Positions 1 to 9,710 of a stretch of 64,000 bases of DNA are shown here, in pieces. The position numbers and the translations under genes are program-made. The notes beneath the pieces were generated by a model. It had not been told where the DNA came from. It did no database searches and was given only the letters and a program-made list of their open reading frames with translations. How positions within the stretch are numbered: position 1 is the stretch's first letter; the number at the start of each line of letters is the position of its first letter. Origin of the DNA: Myrica gale. Its lineage: Eukaryota; Streptophyta; Magnoliopsida; Fagales; Myricaceae. The stretch covers positions 8,437,001 to 8,501,000 of the forward strand of contig OZ005610.1 of NCBI GenBank assembly GCA_963930655.1. The letters run 5' to 3'.

Positions 1-175
1 GGTATATGTTAAAAAATTATAAATTAATATTTTTTTTTCATTAAACAATTATTTATCATTATAATATTCACTCAAATCTTCTCTCTTCCCTTTTTCACTG
101 ACTTCAATAAAATATTTATAAATTTTTATCAAACTTAATATCCCAAAATCTCCACAAACAAACACAACTTACCAA
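1..175. mobile_element. MITE-like AT-rich repeat, cut by window edge
   Basis: This AT-rich segment ends in a run of the type TCTCCACAAACAAACAC and resembles the right half of the repeat at 584-790 (the same order of CTCTTC, TTTTTCACT, CCCAAAATCTCCACAAACAAAC). It appears to be a second, diverged copy of that short non-coding element with its left end outside the window. There is no coding potential. Confidence 0.45.
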
Positions 176-181
176 ACTCAC

Positions 182-520
182 ATGGATTCACCCAAGTCTC
201 AAGTTTGTTCTGTCAATTTTTACTCGTGGCACTCTCCCAACATGTATCCCTTGCCTTACCACGTAAGCACCCGCTGGATCCAGCTTATCCGCCCGGGAGC
301 GCATGATAAAACCGAGGTGCCCTGCCATGTCATCGACTGGGTAGCTGCTGACACGTGGTGGAACACGGAGAAAAGCAAGAGGCCAGTTGCAGTAGTCGAA
401 CAAACTTTGGTGGTTAGCTTTTGCTTTCCAACATGGATAAAGCCCAGTATCTGAGTCGTAGTACTGTCTATTGGGCACGTCACCAGCAGCCACGTATCCA
501 CACCGGCAAAGATTGCGTTT
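182..520. promoter_or_regulatory. Less AT-rich stretch with a cluster of ACGT cores
   Basis: The base composition is clearly less AT-rich than the flanks. It contains several ACGT-core motifs within about 240 bases: CCACGTAAG near 260, GACACGTGGTGG near 350, GGCACGTCACC near 475 and CCACGTATCC near 490. ACGT cores are bZIP/bHLH binding sites in plants. Open frames exist on both strands but overlap each other and match nothing I recognise. It may be a distal regulatory segment or the promoter of a gene to the left; function is inferred only from motif density. Confidence 0.3.
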
Positions 521-583
521 AACAAAAAAATCATGTGGTTCAGATTAGGGATGTTTCGTTAAGGAGTTTTGTGAGAATTTTTT

Positions 584-790
584 AGGGGCGTTTATTTTTT
601 AATTTTTTTAATCCTCAATATTTTCAAACAATCATAAAATAATAACTCTCTTCATTAAATTATAAAATAATATTATACTATTCAATTAAATCTTCTCTTT
701 CCTCACTTTTATATAAAATACTATATTTTTTCACAAATTTCAATACCCAAAATTTCCAAAATCCCAATATTTCCACAAACAAACGCCCCC
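584..790. mobile_element. MITE-like element with short terminal inverted repeats
   Basis: About 207 bases, AT-rich, beginning GGGGCGTTTATTT and ending AAACAAACGCCCC, so the ends are inverted repeats of about 9-12 bases. No coding capacity. A convincing target-site duplication is not visible, so the superfamily is left open. Relatives occur at 1-175, and weaker ones near 1,395-1,560 and 46,905-47,100. Confidence 0.5.
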
Positions 791-1639
791 TTTGTGTTTT
801 AAGAATTTTTATGTGATGTTAATTTTATTGGTATGTCTGTTGTAGTTATTTTTATGTGGTGTTAAAAATGATGTTTAGTTATAGAATTGTGAGGATTTAA
901 AAAATCTTGAGAATTTTTTTGTAAACGAACGTGTCCTTGGGTGGTTGTTTGTTAGAAAAGTCTCTAGGGATTCGATTATCTGCTTCATTTATACGTCATA
1001 ACCCCACCAACCAAACGTCTTGTTTTGCATTCTATGCTGCTTTACTTTAGCCTTCAGGGGTTATGAACTTCTCTTAGAGATGACACCTGTGCTACTAATA
1101 AAATACAAACCTCAAATTAAATCACTAATGCTATCAAGGCTACTATAAGTATTATAGTTTGTAATTTTAGTGAACAAAATTATTAATTAACACTGTTTCC
1201 ACTTTCTAGTTGAATTCATACCTTACAGAATTTCTTATGAAAATAATGATAATTAATTAAGTCCTCAATTTAAGTAGTATTATTTTAAATCTTAGATTTA
1301 GAATTACGAAAAAAGATATAGAAAACCATTATTCATAGGTTTTGGGATAAGCGGAGTACCTTTTGTTTATTTATTTATTTATTTTGCCGTCGAGTTACTT
1401 TTGAGGATGTTAAAATTTAAGAGTATTAGAATTGTTAAAAAAAATATAAAGAGATGATTTGAATGAATTTTTTAAAATAAAAAATAATAATTTGATGAAA
1501 AAGATTATATTATAATTATTTATTATATTAAAATTTTGAGATATTAAAATTTTACGAATTAAATTCGATACTCGTGTGTTTCTTTCGTAAAATTACAGTG
1601 GTGGGGGCTGCTCTTGTTCGTGCTCGATCCAAGCAAGCA
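791..1639. other. AT-rich intergenic DNA
   Basis: No gene is supported here. The sequence is AT-rich. At about 1,395-1,560 there is a degenerate stretch that resembles the MITE-like family of 584-790 in reverse orientation. Confidence 0.4.
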
Positions 1640-2011
1640 GGAGGAACGCGGGGGTGAAAATTTAGACACGTGGCATAAGAAATTCCAAGGTGGGGCCTCC
1701 TTTCTGCTCACGTGTATAATTAAATCCCGGGATTCACAGCCATTGCCGAAGCACCCTCTCCGATCTGATCTCTCTCGCAAAGCTCAGTCCCTCCCCGTCA
1801 AATGTCAAAAACACAAATATTCGCCCGAAGTTCTCTCCTTTAAGCCCATTGGTCGCTTATTTTGTTTCCCAAATCACTAATATAAAAAAAGGAAAACATG
1901 GGTCTCCTGCTTCTTCTGCACTTCAACTACACTCGATACTAACCTCAACAACACAACGAGCTTCTTCTTAGGGTTTTTGTTTCTGTTTTCCGAATGGCAT
2001 TTTCGTGAATA
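1640..2011 (+). promoter_or_regulatory. Promoter and 5' UTR of the ESV1/LESV gene
   Basis: Contains a canonical G-box/ABRE core GACACGTGGC at about 1,664-1,673, a second ACGT core (CTCACGTGTA) near 1,707 and a TATA-like TATAAAAAAAG at about 1,880-1,890. That leaves roughly 100 bases of leader before the start codon at 2,012. G-boxes are common in light-, clock- or ABA-responsive promoters, which would suit a starch-turnover gene, but this is inference from motifs alone. Confidence 0.5.
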
Positions 2012-5000
2012 ATGGCGGCGAGTTCCGGAGGCTTCTCAGCTCAGTTCGATTTCAAGCTCGAACGAGGGGGACGACTCGTCGGAGGTATTTGTCCGCCCTC
2101 GCGTAGTCTCGGATTGGAGTTGAGGAAATGGTGGAAGAGGAGGGCGCGTGTACGAGTCGGAGGAGTGAGTCGAATCAGCTGCTGCTGCTCCAGCCATGGG
2201 GTCCCGATCAGGAGAGCGACCGGGTCGGACAAGAGCGTGGAGAAGATCGAAGAATCGCCATTCGATCCGAAGAAAAGCCCTCAGAGAGTCCGTATCCAAG
2301 CCTCGCCTGCAATGCCCTTTGCTTCGTCTCAGTGAGTTCCTAGCTTCTCCTCTATATTTATATATCTAAGTCTGTATGTATCTGTGCATGCCGTGGACAA
2401 TATACTGTGTGTTTCAATCCTTAGCTGTTGAATTGTATGTACCTTGAACCTGAATTCAAATATTTTGTTCCTATAACAACTGCAAAAATCGGTTGCTTAT
2501 CGGCGTCATGTCTTGTAGTTGCTTCAAATTTTCTCTCTTTTCACTTCAATCTTCTCAATTCTTATTGCTCTTCGAAGACTGCTTGTGTGGGACATCGTTT
2601 GTATAAGTTGCTTGTTTGCGTTACAATTTTGCTGCAGATTGCGCTTTGTTTCAAAACAAGCAAAGAAATTCTACCCCCGGTGTACCCCTAGAAATTCCGG
2701 TCCACAATCCCGTGACACTCCTCCAAAAAGAGGTAATTTGCAATTCACTGACATTGGTCTAGTTAAATGAACTTTTAACTATCGAAGTCAACTGTGAAAT
2801 TCCATCTATGCTGACAATTTTTGTGGTATCTGGAACATCATGTCTGATAAAGTGTCTTGTGCTGACTGGTTCCTTCTTCCACTGTAGACACCGGTATTGC
2901 AAATGAGAAGGACTGGGGCATTAGCTTATTGAATGAGAATGGTAATGAGTCTGGCACAAATGAAGATGGAAGTACTTGGTATCGAGAAAGTGGGCAAGAC
3001 TTGGGCGAAAATGGATACAGATGTAGGTGGACAAGGATGAGTGGTCAATCTCCTGATGGTTCCTCTGAATGGAAAGAAACGGTATAGCTTATTTTTAATT
3101 TCATGGAAGCAATTATCCGTTGAGAAATTTGTGTAATGGATAACCCTAATCCATCTTTATGACCTTCAGATAGATATAATCGAAATTGCAATTAGAAAAG
3201 TTCAACTCACTCGATCTAATTCTATGCTTTGACTGTACTGTTGAATTATGTCACTGAATGCCAACTAAATCTGGTTAGAAAGGTAAAACAAACTACTTAT
3301 AGTGAGGAGAGGATACGATGAAAGCTTAAAGTGAATTAATGGTTGTCCATTTCCTTTTACATATACCTACGATAAGGTTAAATTATGATTAAAAAATACT
3401 ATGCAAGAAGTTGTGATATTGCTTCTAACCACAGGGAAGAGAAATCGATGTTGATAGCTTTTTTGCGACTTGTGGGTGCTGTAGCCTCATATTATCACTG
3501 AATTAGCATATAGCAATGAATTGATGTTGTTGTGGAGGTTTCATAAAGCAGCAGTAATTAATGTTTGCTAGTATTGCTAGAACATAATGTACGGAAAAAT
3601 AACTTGAAATTTAAACTTTGAGGTGAATAGTTTTATAATGTCTGTTCATTGGAAGTTGAAAAATTGTGGCACGTCTAGCATATTTTAACCCTGAACGTGT
3701 CTCTTCATAGACTTGAAGATCAGTTAACTTGATAGTACTATAGTCCATGTCTACTAGTTATCTAAGTTGTTTACGTCCAAATGCATTTGAGTTACCTGAG
3801 GAAAATACTTTTGCATCTATCTTTTCCTAAAATTGTTCTGTAACTTTGGAGTCTATTATGAGTGATGCATCACTTTTCAAAGTTGTCAAATCCTTGATTA
3901 ATCATCTACTCTCAGGGAACAGACGACATTTTTTTATAACCCCATTAAGTATTCATCCCAGGTGGATGCATTTAATTGGATTTATTGATCTCATTGACAG
4001 TGGTGGGAGAAAAGCGACTGGAGCGGATACAAAGAGCTAGGTACTTCCTTACTCTATCTTTACTAGACCAGCTGGTTATTATGTTGTACCAATAGGAACT
4101 TCAAGTGTTCGACACATATGTCTGATGGCTATTGAGTTGAAATTATAATTTACCAATGTGACTCAAATTGAGCTCCTGCCTGATAGTAATGAAGTGAAAG
4201 TTTTTGCCTTAGCATAAAAATTGCTTTACCCTCTTATAACTGTATCCAAGTAAAACTGCTATCTCCATTGATTTTTGTTGTTGTCATTTTCCACATTTCT
4301 AGTAGTTTTTCATGTGGCAAAAGGTCTTGAATTGTTAATAAATTGCCATGTGAATGTAGATTAATATATTTGTGTGTTTTCTCCAGCAGAAGTTGCATGA
4401 TTCTTGTCCATTCATGTTTCTTTACTTCTTCCACACCATTGCATATGCATTTATTACCTGAGGATGTGATGATGACCGTCCCCGACAAACTATCTGAATC
4501 AAATGCTTTTAGATTTAGAAACTCTCCCTGTACATTTCCCTTTTTTACACTTTTGGCTAATTAGTCTTATTGATACTTTCGACCAAGGCTAATTCAGTCA
4601 CTTCTATATCTTCTAATAGGTGTGGAGAAATCTGGCAGAAATGCTGAAGGTGATTCTTGGTGGGAAACATGGCAGGAAAATCTTCATCAAGATGAGTGGA
4701 GGTCTGCATCATCGTCTTCCTGTTCTCGATAAACAACTAAACAAGATTAACAAATTGCATATGTATATATATATTACAGATAGAAAAGTAGTCACTCTCC
4801 AGTTTATTCCACTTCAACTGATACGAATAGCTGATAATTGTTTTTTGATAATGCAGTAATCTAGCAAGGATAGAGAGAAGCGCACAGAAACAAGCAAAGT
4901 CTGGGACGGAAAATGCTGGATGGTTTGAGAAGTGGTAAGCTATGGTATTTCAGCTCACAATGATAGCATTCCATCTGCTGCGGTTGGCATAATATCTTGA

Positions 5001-7293
5001 CCACAGATCTGATATGGATATAGGTGGGAGAAATACGATGCTAAAGGCTGGACTGAGAAAGGGGCACATAAATATGGTAGACTGAATGAACAGTCATGGT
5101 GGGAGAAGTGGGGAGAGCATTATGATGGAAGAGGATCTGTTCTCAAATGGTTTCTTTAATCATCCTTTCATATCCCTTTGATTGCTGTGTGCATTGTGCA
5201 AATTCCTTCTCTGGAAACTAGTGTAATTGACATGTTCAATATTTGATTGTGCAAGACAAAGCTGAGGCTTCACGTGTAATCGTCTACATGTTAGAACTAT
5301 GATGATGCTGAGCAACAGATAGAGGGAAAAAAGAGAAGAAAAGGAAAATATAAGAGCAAAGAAAGCATCTAGGAAGTTCCCAGATTTAATGTTTCATAAA
5401 AGATGTGGCGTAGTACCCCCAGGGGTTTGGTCTAGTGGCAACGGCTTGGGTTCTCACATGTCCCAAGTTCGAGCCCCAACACCGCCATTATCTGAGGTTG
5501 TTGGATGGGGTCCTGACACATGCCCCAGGTTGGCTTGTAGGGGCGGGTACACGAAGTGGTCCGACATTGGGAGCTCCTGGGTTATTAAAAAAAAGATGTG
5601 GCGTAGTAGATGCAAAACTAGTCTCAATTAATTCTCTCTCCTGCTTGATACTGTATAAACTTGGATTATGTCCCGCAGTAATATATGATAGAAATGTGGA
5701 GGTATCTAATTATAATGAGGATTTGAGTAGTATTCTCCATCTCCTTATTTGGAACCATGTTTTGTTGAGAAGTGATGAATTACACAAAGTTCAACTTTTT
5801 TTTTCTGTCTATCAGTATGTTCAAGACACTTCCCAGTTGATTCTCTCTCTCTCTAACCTTCTCAGGACTGATAAATGGGCCGAGACTGAACTCGGAACTA
5901 AATGGGGAGACAAGTGGGAAGAGAAGTTCTTTACTGGCATAGGTTCGCGGCAAGGGGAGACATGGCATGTATCTCCCAGTGGTGAACGTATGTCTAATTG
6001 TTGTATTCTTGAGTGATTGCAGTTACTTAACTTATGATATATTTCTGTTCCACGTTTATTCTTAATTGTTTTCATTGAGTGGCCACATCTTTTGAATTCA
6101 TTCGTATTCTCTCGTAGAATTTCTTGTGCAGCAACAATGTCTGTATTTTTTGATGCCTTGAAAATATTGCAGAGTTTCTTGTTCTTTCGGATTATTTAGT
6201 GATCTTTGTTTCTGGTGAATTTCTTCCTAGGCCACATACGTAGGTGCAAGCATGTTCTCAGAGCACAAATATTGTCCTTAATTGGTCTACCCTAAGGGGA
6301 GAAATATTCTTGGGAATAGCCTACATGAATTAAGAGATACTCAACGGGACACAAACAATGTGCTAACATACTCGTCTACCTCTAGGAAACAATCATAGAA
6401 ACTAATATCAGGGTTCTTTTATGGTTTGAAGGACAGGAGCCTCAGCTGTTGTTGCCTAGGATTTGTAACTAAGCTATTTCCATGTCCGGTTATTTAGATG
6501 TTCGTGCTTGGTTTTATTTGTGTAATCTACTACGTTGCTATGGTGTGTTTGCAAGAATTTCATTGCTATTGCTTTTCCTGTTTTCAGGTTGGTCAAGAAC
6601 ATGGGGAGAAGAACACTTCGGAAATGGGTATGGGCATCAAACTATTAAACAACAAAATGACTTCAGCTAAGCTGCTTTGATGTTAACAAGCAGTTTAACA
6701 ATGCAATTCTACAATAGAGTCCGTTTTGGATTATTTCCGATTTCACTTGAATTAAATGGATGAGATCTAGTTCTTGTACTTTTCATAGAAAAAGTAGCAA
6801 GTGCTTTTTGTTTAGTTCTTTTTGACATGCTGTATTGGATACTAATATAGCCTTGTTTCGTAGCAGTAAAGTGCATAAATACGGGAAGAGCACAACAGGT
6901 GAAAGCTGGGATATAGTTGTGGACGAGGAAACCTATTATGAGTAAGTATATAGTTTTCTTAACAATCACAGTTAAAGCTGTTTATGCATTATAGGAATAG
7001 CCAATAGTTCTCAAGATTAAGGTGAAGATTTTGGTTTTTGTTCTCATTTTGGGTGATTGTGATCCTCTTAGAGGAAAATAGGCTTTAATTGAAAGTTGAA
7101 TTTGATGAGGCGTCACTTTTGATGAAGGGCTGAGCCTCATTATGGTTGGGCGGATGTTGTGGGTGACTCAAGCCAGCTTTTCTCAATTAAGCCTCTGGAG
7201 CTGCCACCAGGTGTCTTTCCAAATCTGGACTTTGGTTCATCTCCGCCACCTCCACCTGTTGATTCACCAGAAGAGTTGCCTCCTTCACAATGA
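2012..7293 (+). CDS. ESV1: ESV1/LESV family starch-granule protein
   Basis: Exons: 2012-2331, 2638-2732, 2888-3081, 4001-4040, 4620-4701, 4857-4934, 5024-5149, 5866-5987, 6588-6627, 6867-6941, 7128-7293. All introns are GT-AG and the joined frame is open for 445 residues. The first ~60 residues are basic and Ser/Arg-rich, like a chloroplast transit peptide. From about residue 204 to 385 the protein is rich in Trp and charged residues, with repeats such as WWEKW, WWETWQEN and WEEKFF. The C terminus is proline-rich (PPPPP, then ELPPSQ). EARLY STARVATION 1 and its paralog LESV bind glucan in plastid starch granules through such Trp-rich repeats and help organise the granule, limiting premature degradation. 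I favour ESV1 over LESV because of the length (Arabidopsis ESV1 is about 426 residues) and because a TSR1 gene lies in the same window. Intron 7 carries a SINE. Confidence 0.88.
5398..5608 (+). mobile_element. tRNA-derived SINE with 18-bp target-site duplication
   Basis: The insert spans 5416-5590 and is flanked by perfect 18-bp direct repeats AAAAGATGTGGCGTAGTA at 5398-5415 and 5591-5608. Its head has a pol III A-box-like TGGTCTAGTGGC (about 5428-5439) and a B-box-like AGTTCGAGCCCC (5466-5477). Its 3' end is a short A run that merges with the duplication. This is the full anatomy of a plant SINE: tRNA-related head, unrelated body, A-tail, and a duplication made by LINE-encoded target-primed reverse transcription. 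It sits in intron 7 of the ESV1-like gene, in sense orientation. The perfect duplication implies a fairly young insertion. I saw no second copy in the window. Confidence 0.9.
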
Positions 7294-7884
7294 AGAGCTG
7301 ATTTTTGAGCTCATACTGTAGTTAGGCAGCTTAGATGATTCATCTCCCAGTGTATTGGTTGAAACTCTTATTACAGAGTTGTGAATTACTCTTTCAATTA
7401 ATTCATTCTTTTGATCGTTTAATGCTTTCAATATCTTCCACTTCAGACCTTGATCACATTTTGGACATACCGCCATGTGATTAAATCTCATAAAGATACA
7501 TGTTTTTGTATTGTTGTGGTCGTCAAAATTTTATTCTTAACTATCTCCCGCCAGATGTTTGGAGAGCGGGTGAATGTACAGGTCGAGAAATGTGGCAGAA
7601 GGAGCTATACCATCATGACGTACTATCGGGAAACTGCTACGTTCCCCAACGTCGTCTTCATCCTCTGCTGCACATTACCTCAGTTCCTCTTCGCTGAACT
7701 AACGGTGACGGGAACAACCAATGACGACCAAAAGCTACATTTTAAGAACGGATTTGGGCAGACAGTAAAGGTTACAAGAACAAACGTCGAAGATTCAAAT
7801 CGCACAACACTGGACCACAAATATATCTATTAAATGTAGGACATCGTAATCTCGCCCAAAAAAACTCAAAATGTAATTTCTCCT
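7294..7884. other. 3' flank of the ESV1-like gene
   Basis: Contains the 3' UTR and an unassigned stretch. Between about 7,555 and 7,830 the base composition is more balanced and frames are open on the plus strand for up to 127 codons, but I recognise no family and see no splice-supported gene. Confidence 0.3.
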
Positions 7885-9060
7885 TTATTTTTTTTTTGAT
7901 AAGTAAGCCAGTTTTATTAAAAACAAATAAAAACAAGGAACAACGAAATCACCAGTACAAGAGAATGTACTGAAGAACCCAAACACAGACAAACAAGAAA
8001 AAAAGAAAAGCAAAAGCCCAACAAGAAACTCCCACCCACACGCCAACAAGATCCCGCCCAACAAGAAAAACCCATGGCTCTAAGTCTTCCGAACGATCGA
8101 GGGAGACCTATCATAGTTGACTGAAGACTTCAATCCCTGCAACTCTCTGATCATCTTCCCCTTGGATTTTCGAGACTGTTTCGAATAAGGCTGCACCCAA
8201 TCCCGTTCCAACGCTGCAGAAAGATCTCTCAGTTTGTCCTCTTGACCACCACACGACAGCCCAACCATATTACCCACAAAGGAAACCATATCCAAAACCC
8301 ACGCCTGAGATTCACCCTCGAAAACGTTACTAGGGACAGGTTCAAGAGAACACTCCCCCTCCTCCTGCCCACCTAAGACTATGCTAGTTTTCAGCCCACC
8401 CGAGATAGGCCCAGCAAACCCGGAGTCAGGGTATTTTGCAGTTGGACCCTGACTTGGGTATTCGTAAATCATCACTTGGTTTGCGGTTTGGGAGGGGCAG
8501 GGATCTACGAGTTGGGCCTCGTCTCTTTGAAGGGGTCCCTTCATCTGGGCTGAAGCGTGGTGGCCCGGAGGCCTCGGTTGGGCTTTCGGGGGCCCTGGTT
8601 GCGACGGATGGGGGAGTCGTTCACGGGTCATCTCCCTCGCTAGTTTCTGTGGAGCTCGGAGTCAAGGAAGGTGATGCTACCCAACTGCCTGCGGCGGCTC
8701 CCCACTCGCCGGCGCCTTCTGTCGTCGCTGGCGACTTCCCGGAGGCTCTTCCGGCGCCGGAAAATGCTAGCGTTCTTGCTGATAGTTCCGAGGCCTTCGA
8801 AGGCTTATCGGGAGGCAAGGAAGGGGGTGAAACCCTCTCGTCGGTGGCGGCTCCCCTCTCATCGGTGCTGTCTGTCATGGATGGCGACTGCTTGGAGGCT
8901 CTTCAGACGGTCGTGGGTCAAGTTTCGTCTGGGATGACAACTGGTGACCCGAATGCCTTAGATGGTTCATCGGGGGCTATGGGTGTGAAAGCAGGAGGGG
9001 CTGGGCTCGCTAACCTCCCTATCTCGGGTGGGCTGAAAACTAGCATAATGGGGGAGTGTT
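7885..9060 (-). mobile_element. 5'-inverted LINE (L1-type) remnant
   Basis: On the left is the 3' end of a non-LTR element in minus orientation: a T-run, then GATAAGTAAGCCAGTTTTATT, the complement of a LINE 3' end plus poly(A). The minus strand up to about 8,435 encodes a stretch (VLDMVSFVGNMVGLSCGG, then ELQGLKSSVNYDRS) that matches the linker just before the endonuclease domain in the LINE at 12,030. From about 8,436 the element continues in plus orientation. Inverted copies of the same stretch lie at 8381-8408 and 9023-9050, and the junction is marked by GAGTCAGGG/CCCTGACTT. This head-to-head layout is what twin priming during LINE integration produces. The reverse transcriptase region is missing. 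No target-site duplication was found. Confidence 0.7.
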
Positions 9061-9710
9061 TATTACAACCGCTATCTACTTGAGTTTGCTATCATCTGGC
9101 AAGTTTATAATTAATTCCGTTGATTACAAGAATCCTACGGCCTAGATTGACATAAGTAAGACAACGATATTTCCATCACCTAAGACATAAGACCCAAGAG
9201 AGAGAGAGAGAGAGAACCCAAAAAACAAAAAAGGGGCCTGAAAAATTACAATGACTACTCTCTGGGAATGCAGAAAGTTTGCACAAACAACGGTTTCCTA
9301 AAGTAAAAGCAATAAGCAGTTCAATATGCAGGTCTGCCTAGCAAGCCTGGAAACAATCTTCGCTCCAGCGCCCACTCCATCTCTGTCGTCGGTAAACTTC
9401 ACTGCATAGACTTGAAGCTCACCTCGATCTCCATCTTTAGAACTCTAACATCCATTCCATCCCAAGACTATCTGTATAGGGTGTTTCTGATGGTAAAATT
9501 CCATATAACAGCCCGTTTTAATGGCCCCGACCTTGTAGCATTGTCACAATGGTGGGTTACCTCTTTTTCTCACACCTATTGCTGTAATTATATACAGTTA
9601 CATATATGCACCATGGTTAAAAGGTAGTTTTGCCCAGAGACGCAAATTGTCGAAGGGGACGCAAGGAGGGCAAGAAAATTTGATCATAGAATCTGCTATC
9701 AACAGATTTT
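9061..9710. other. Downstream flank of the O-fucosyltransferase gene
   Basis: No coding gene is supported. It holds a (GA)n run near 9,200-9,215 and probably the 3' UTR of the minus-strand gene that stops at 9,711. Confidence 0.4.

Noticed and set aside
188..534. Overlapping ~100-codon frames on both strands
   Set aside because: They overlap each other antisense, have no recognisable domains, and the region is better explained as non-coding or regulatory.
5421..5500. Possible tRNA gene from A- and B-box-like motifs
   Set aside because: No cloverleaf can be drawn beyond the two boxes, the unit is about 175 bases and has an 18-bp target duplication and an A-tail, so it is a SINE.
5435..6016. 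193-codon plus-strand open frame
   Set aside because: It runs through the SINE and intron 7 and only uses ESV1 exon 8 by chance; splice sites at 5,866 and 5,987 explain the conserved part.
8436..9083. 215-codon plus-strand open frame
   Set aside because: Low-complexity linker of a LINE in inverted orientation, not a host gene.
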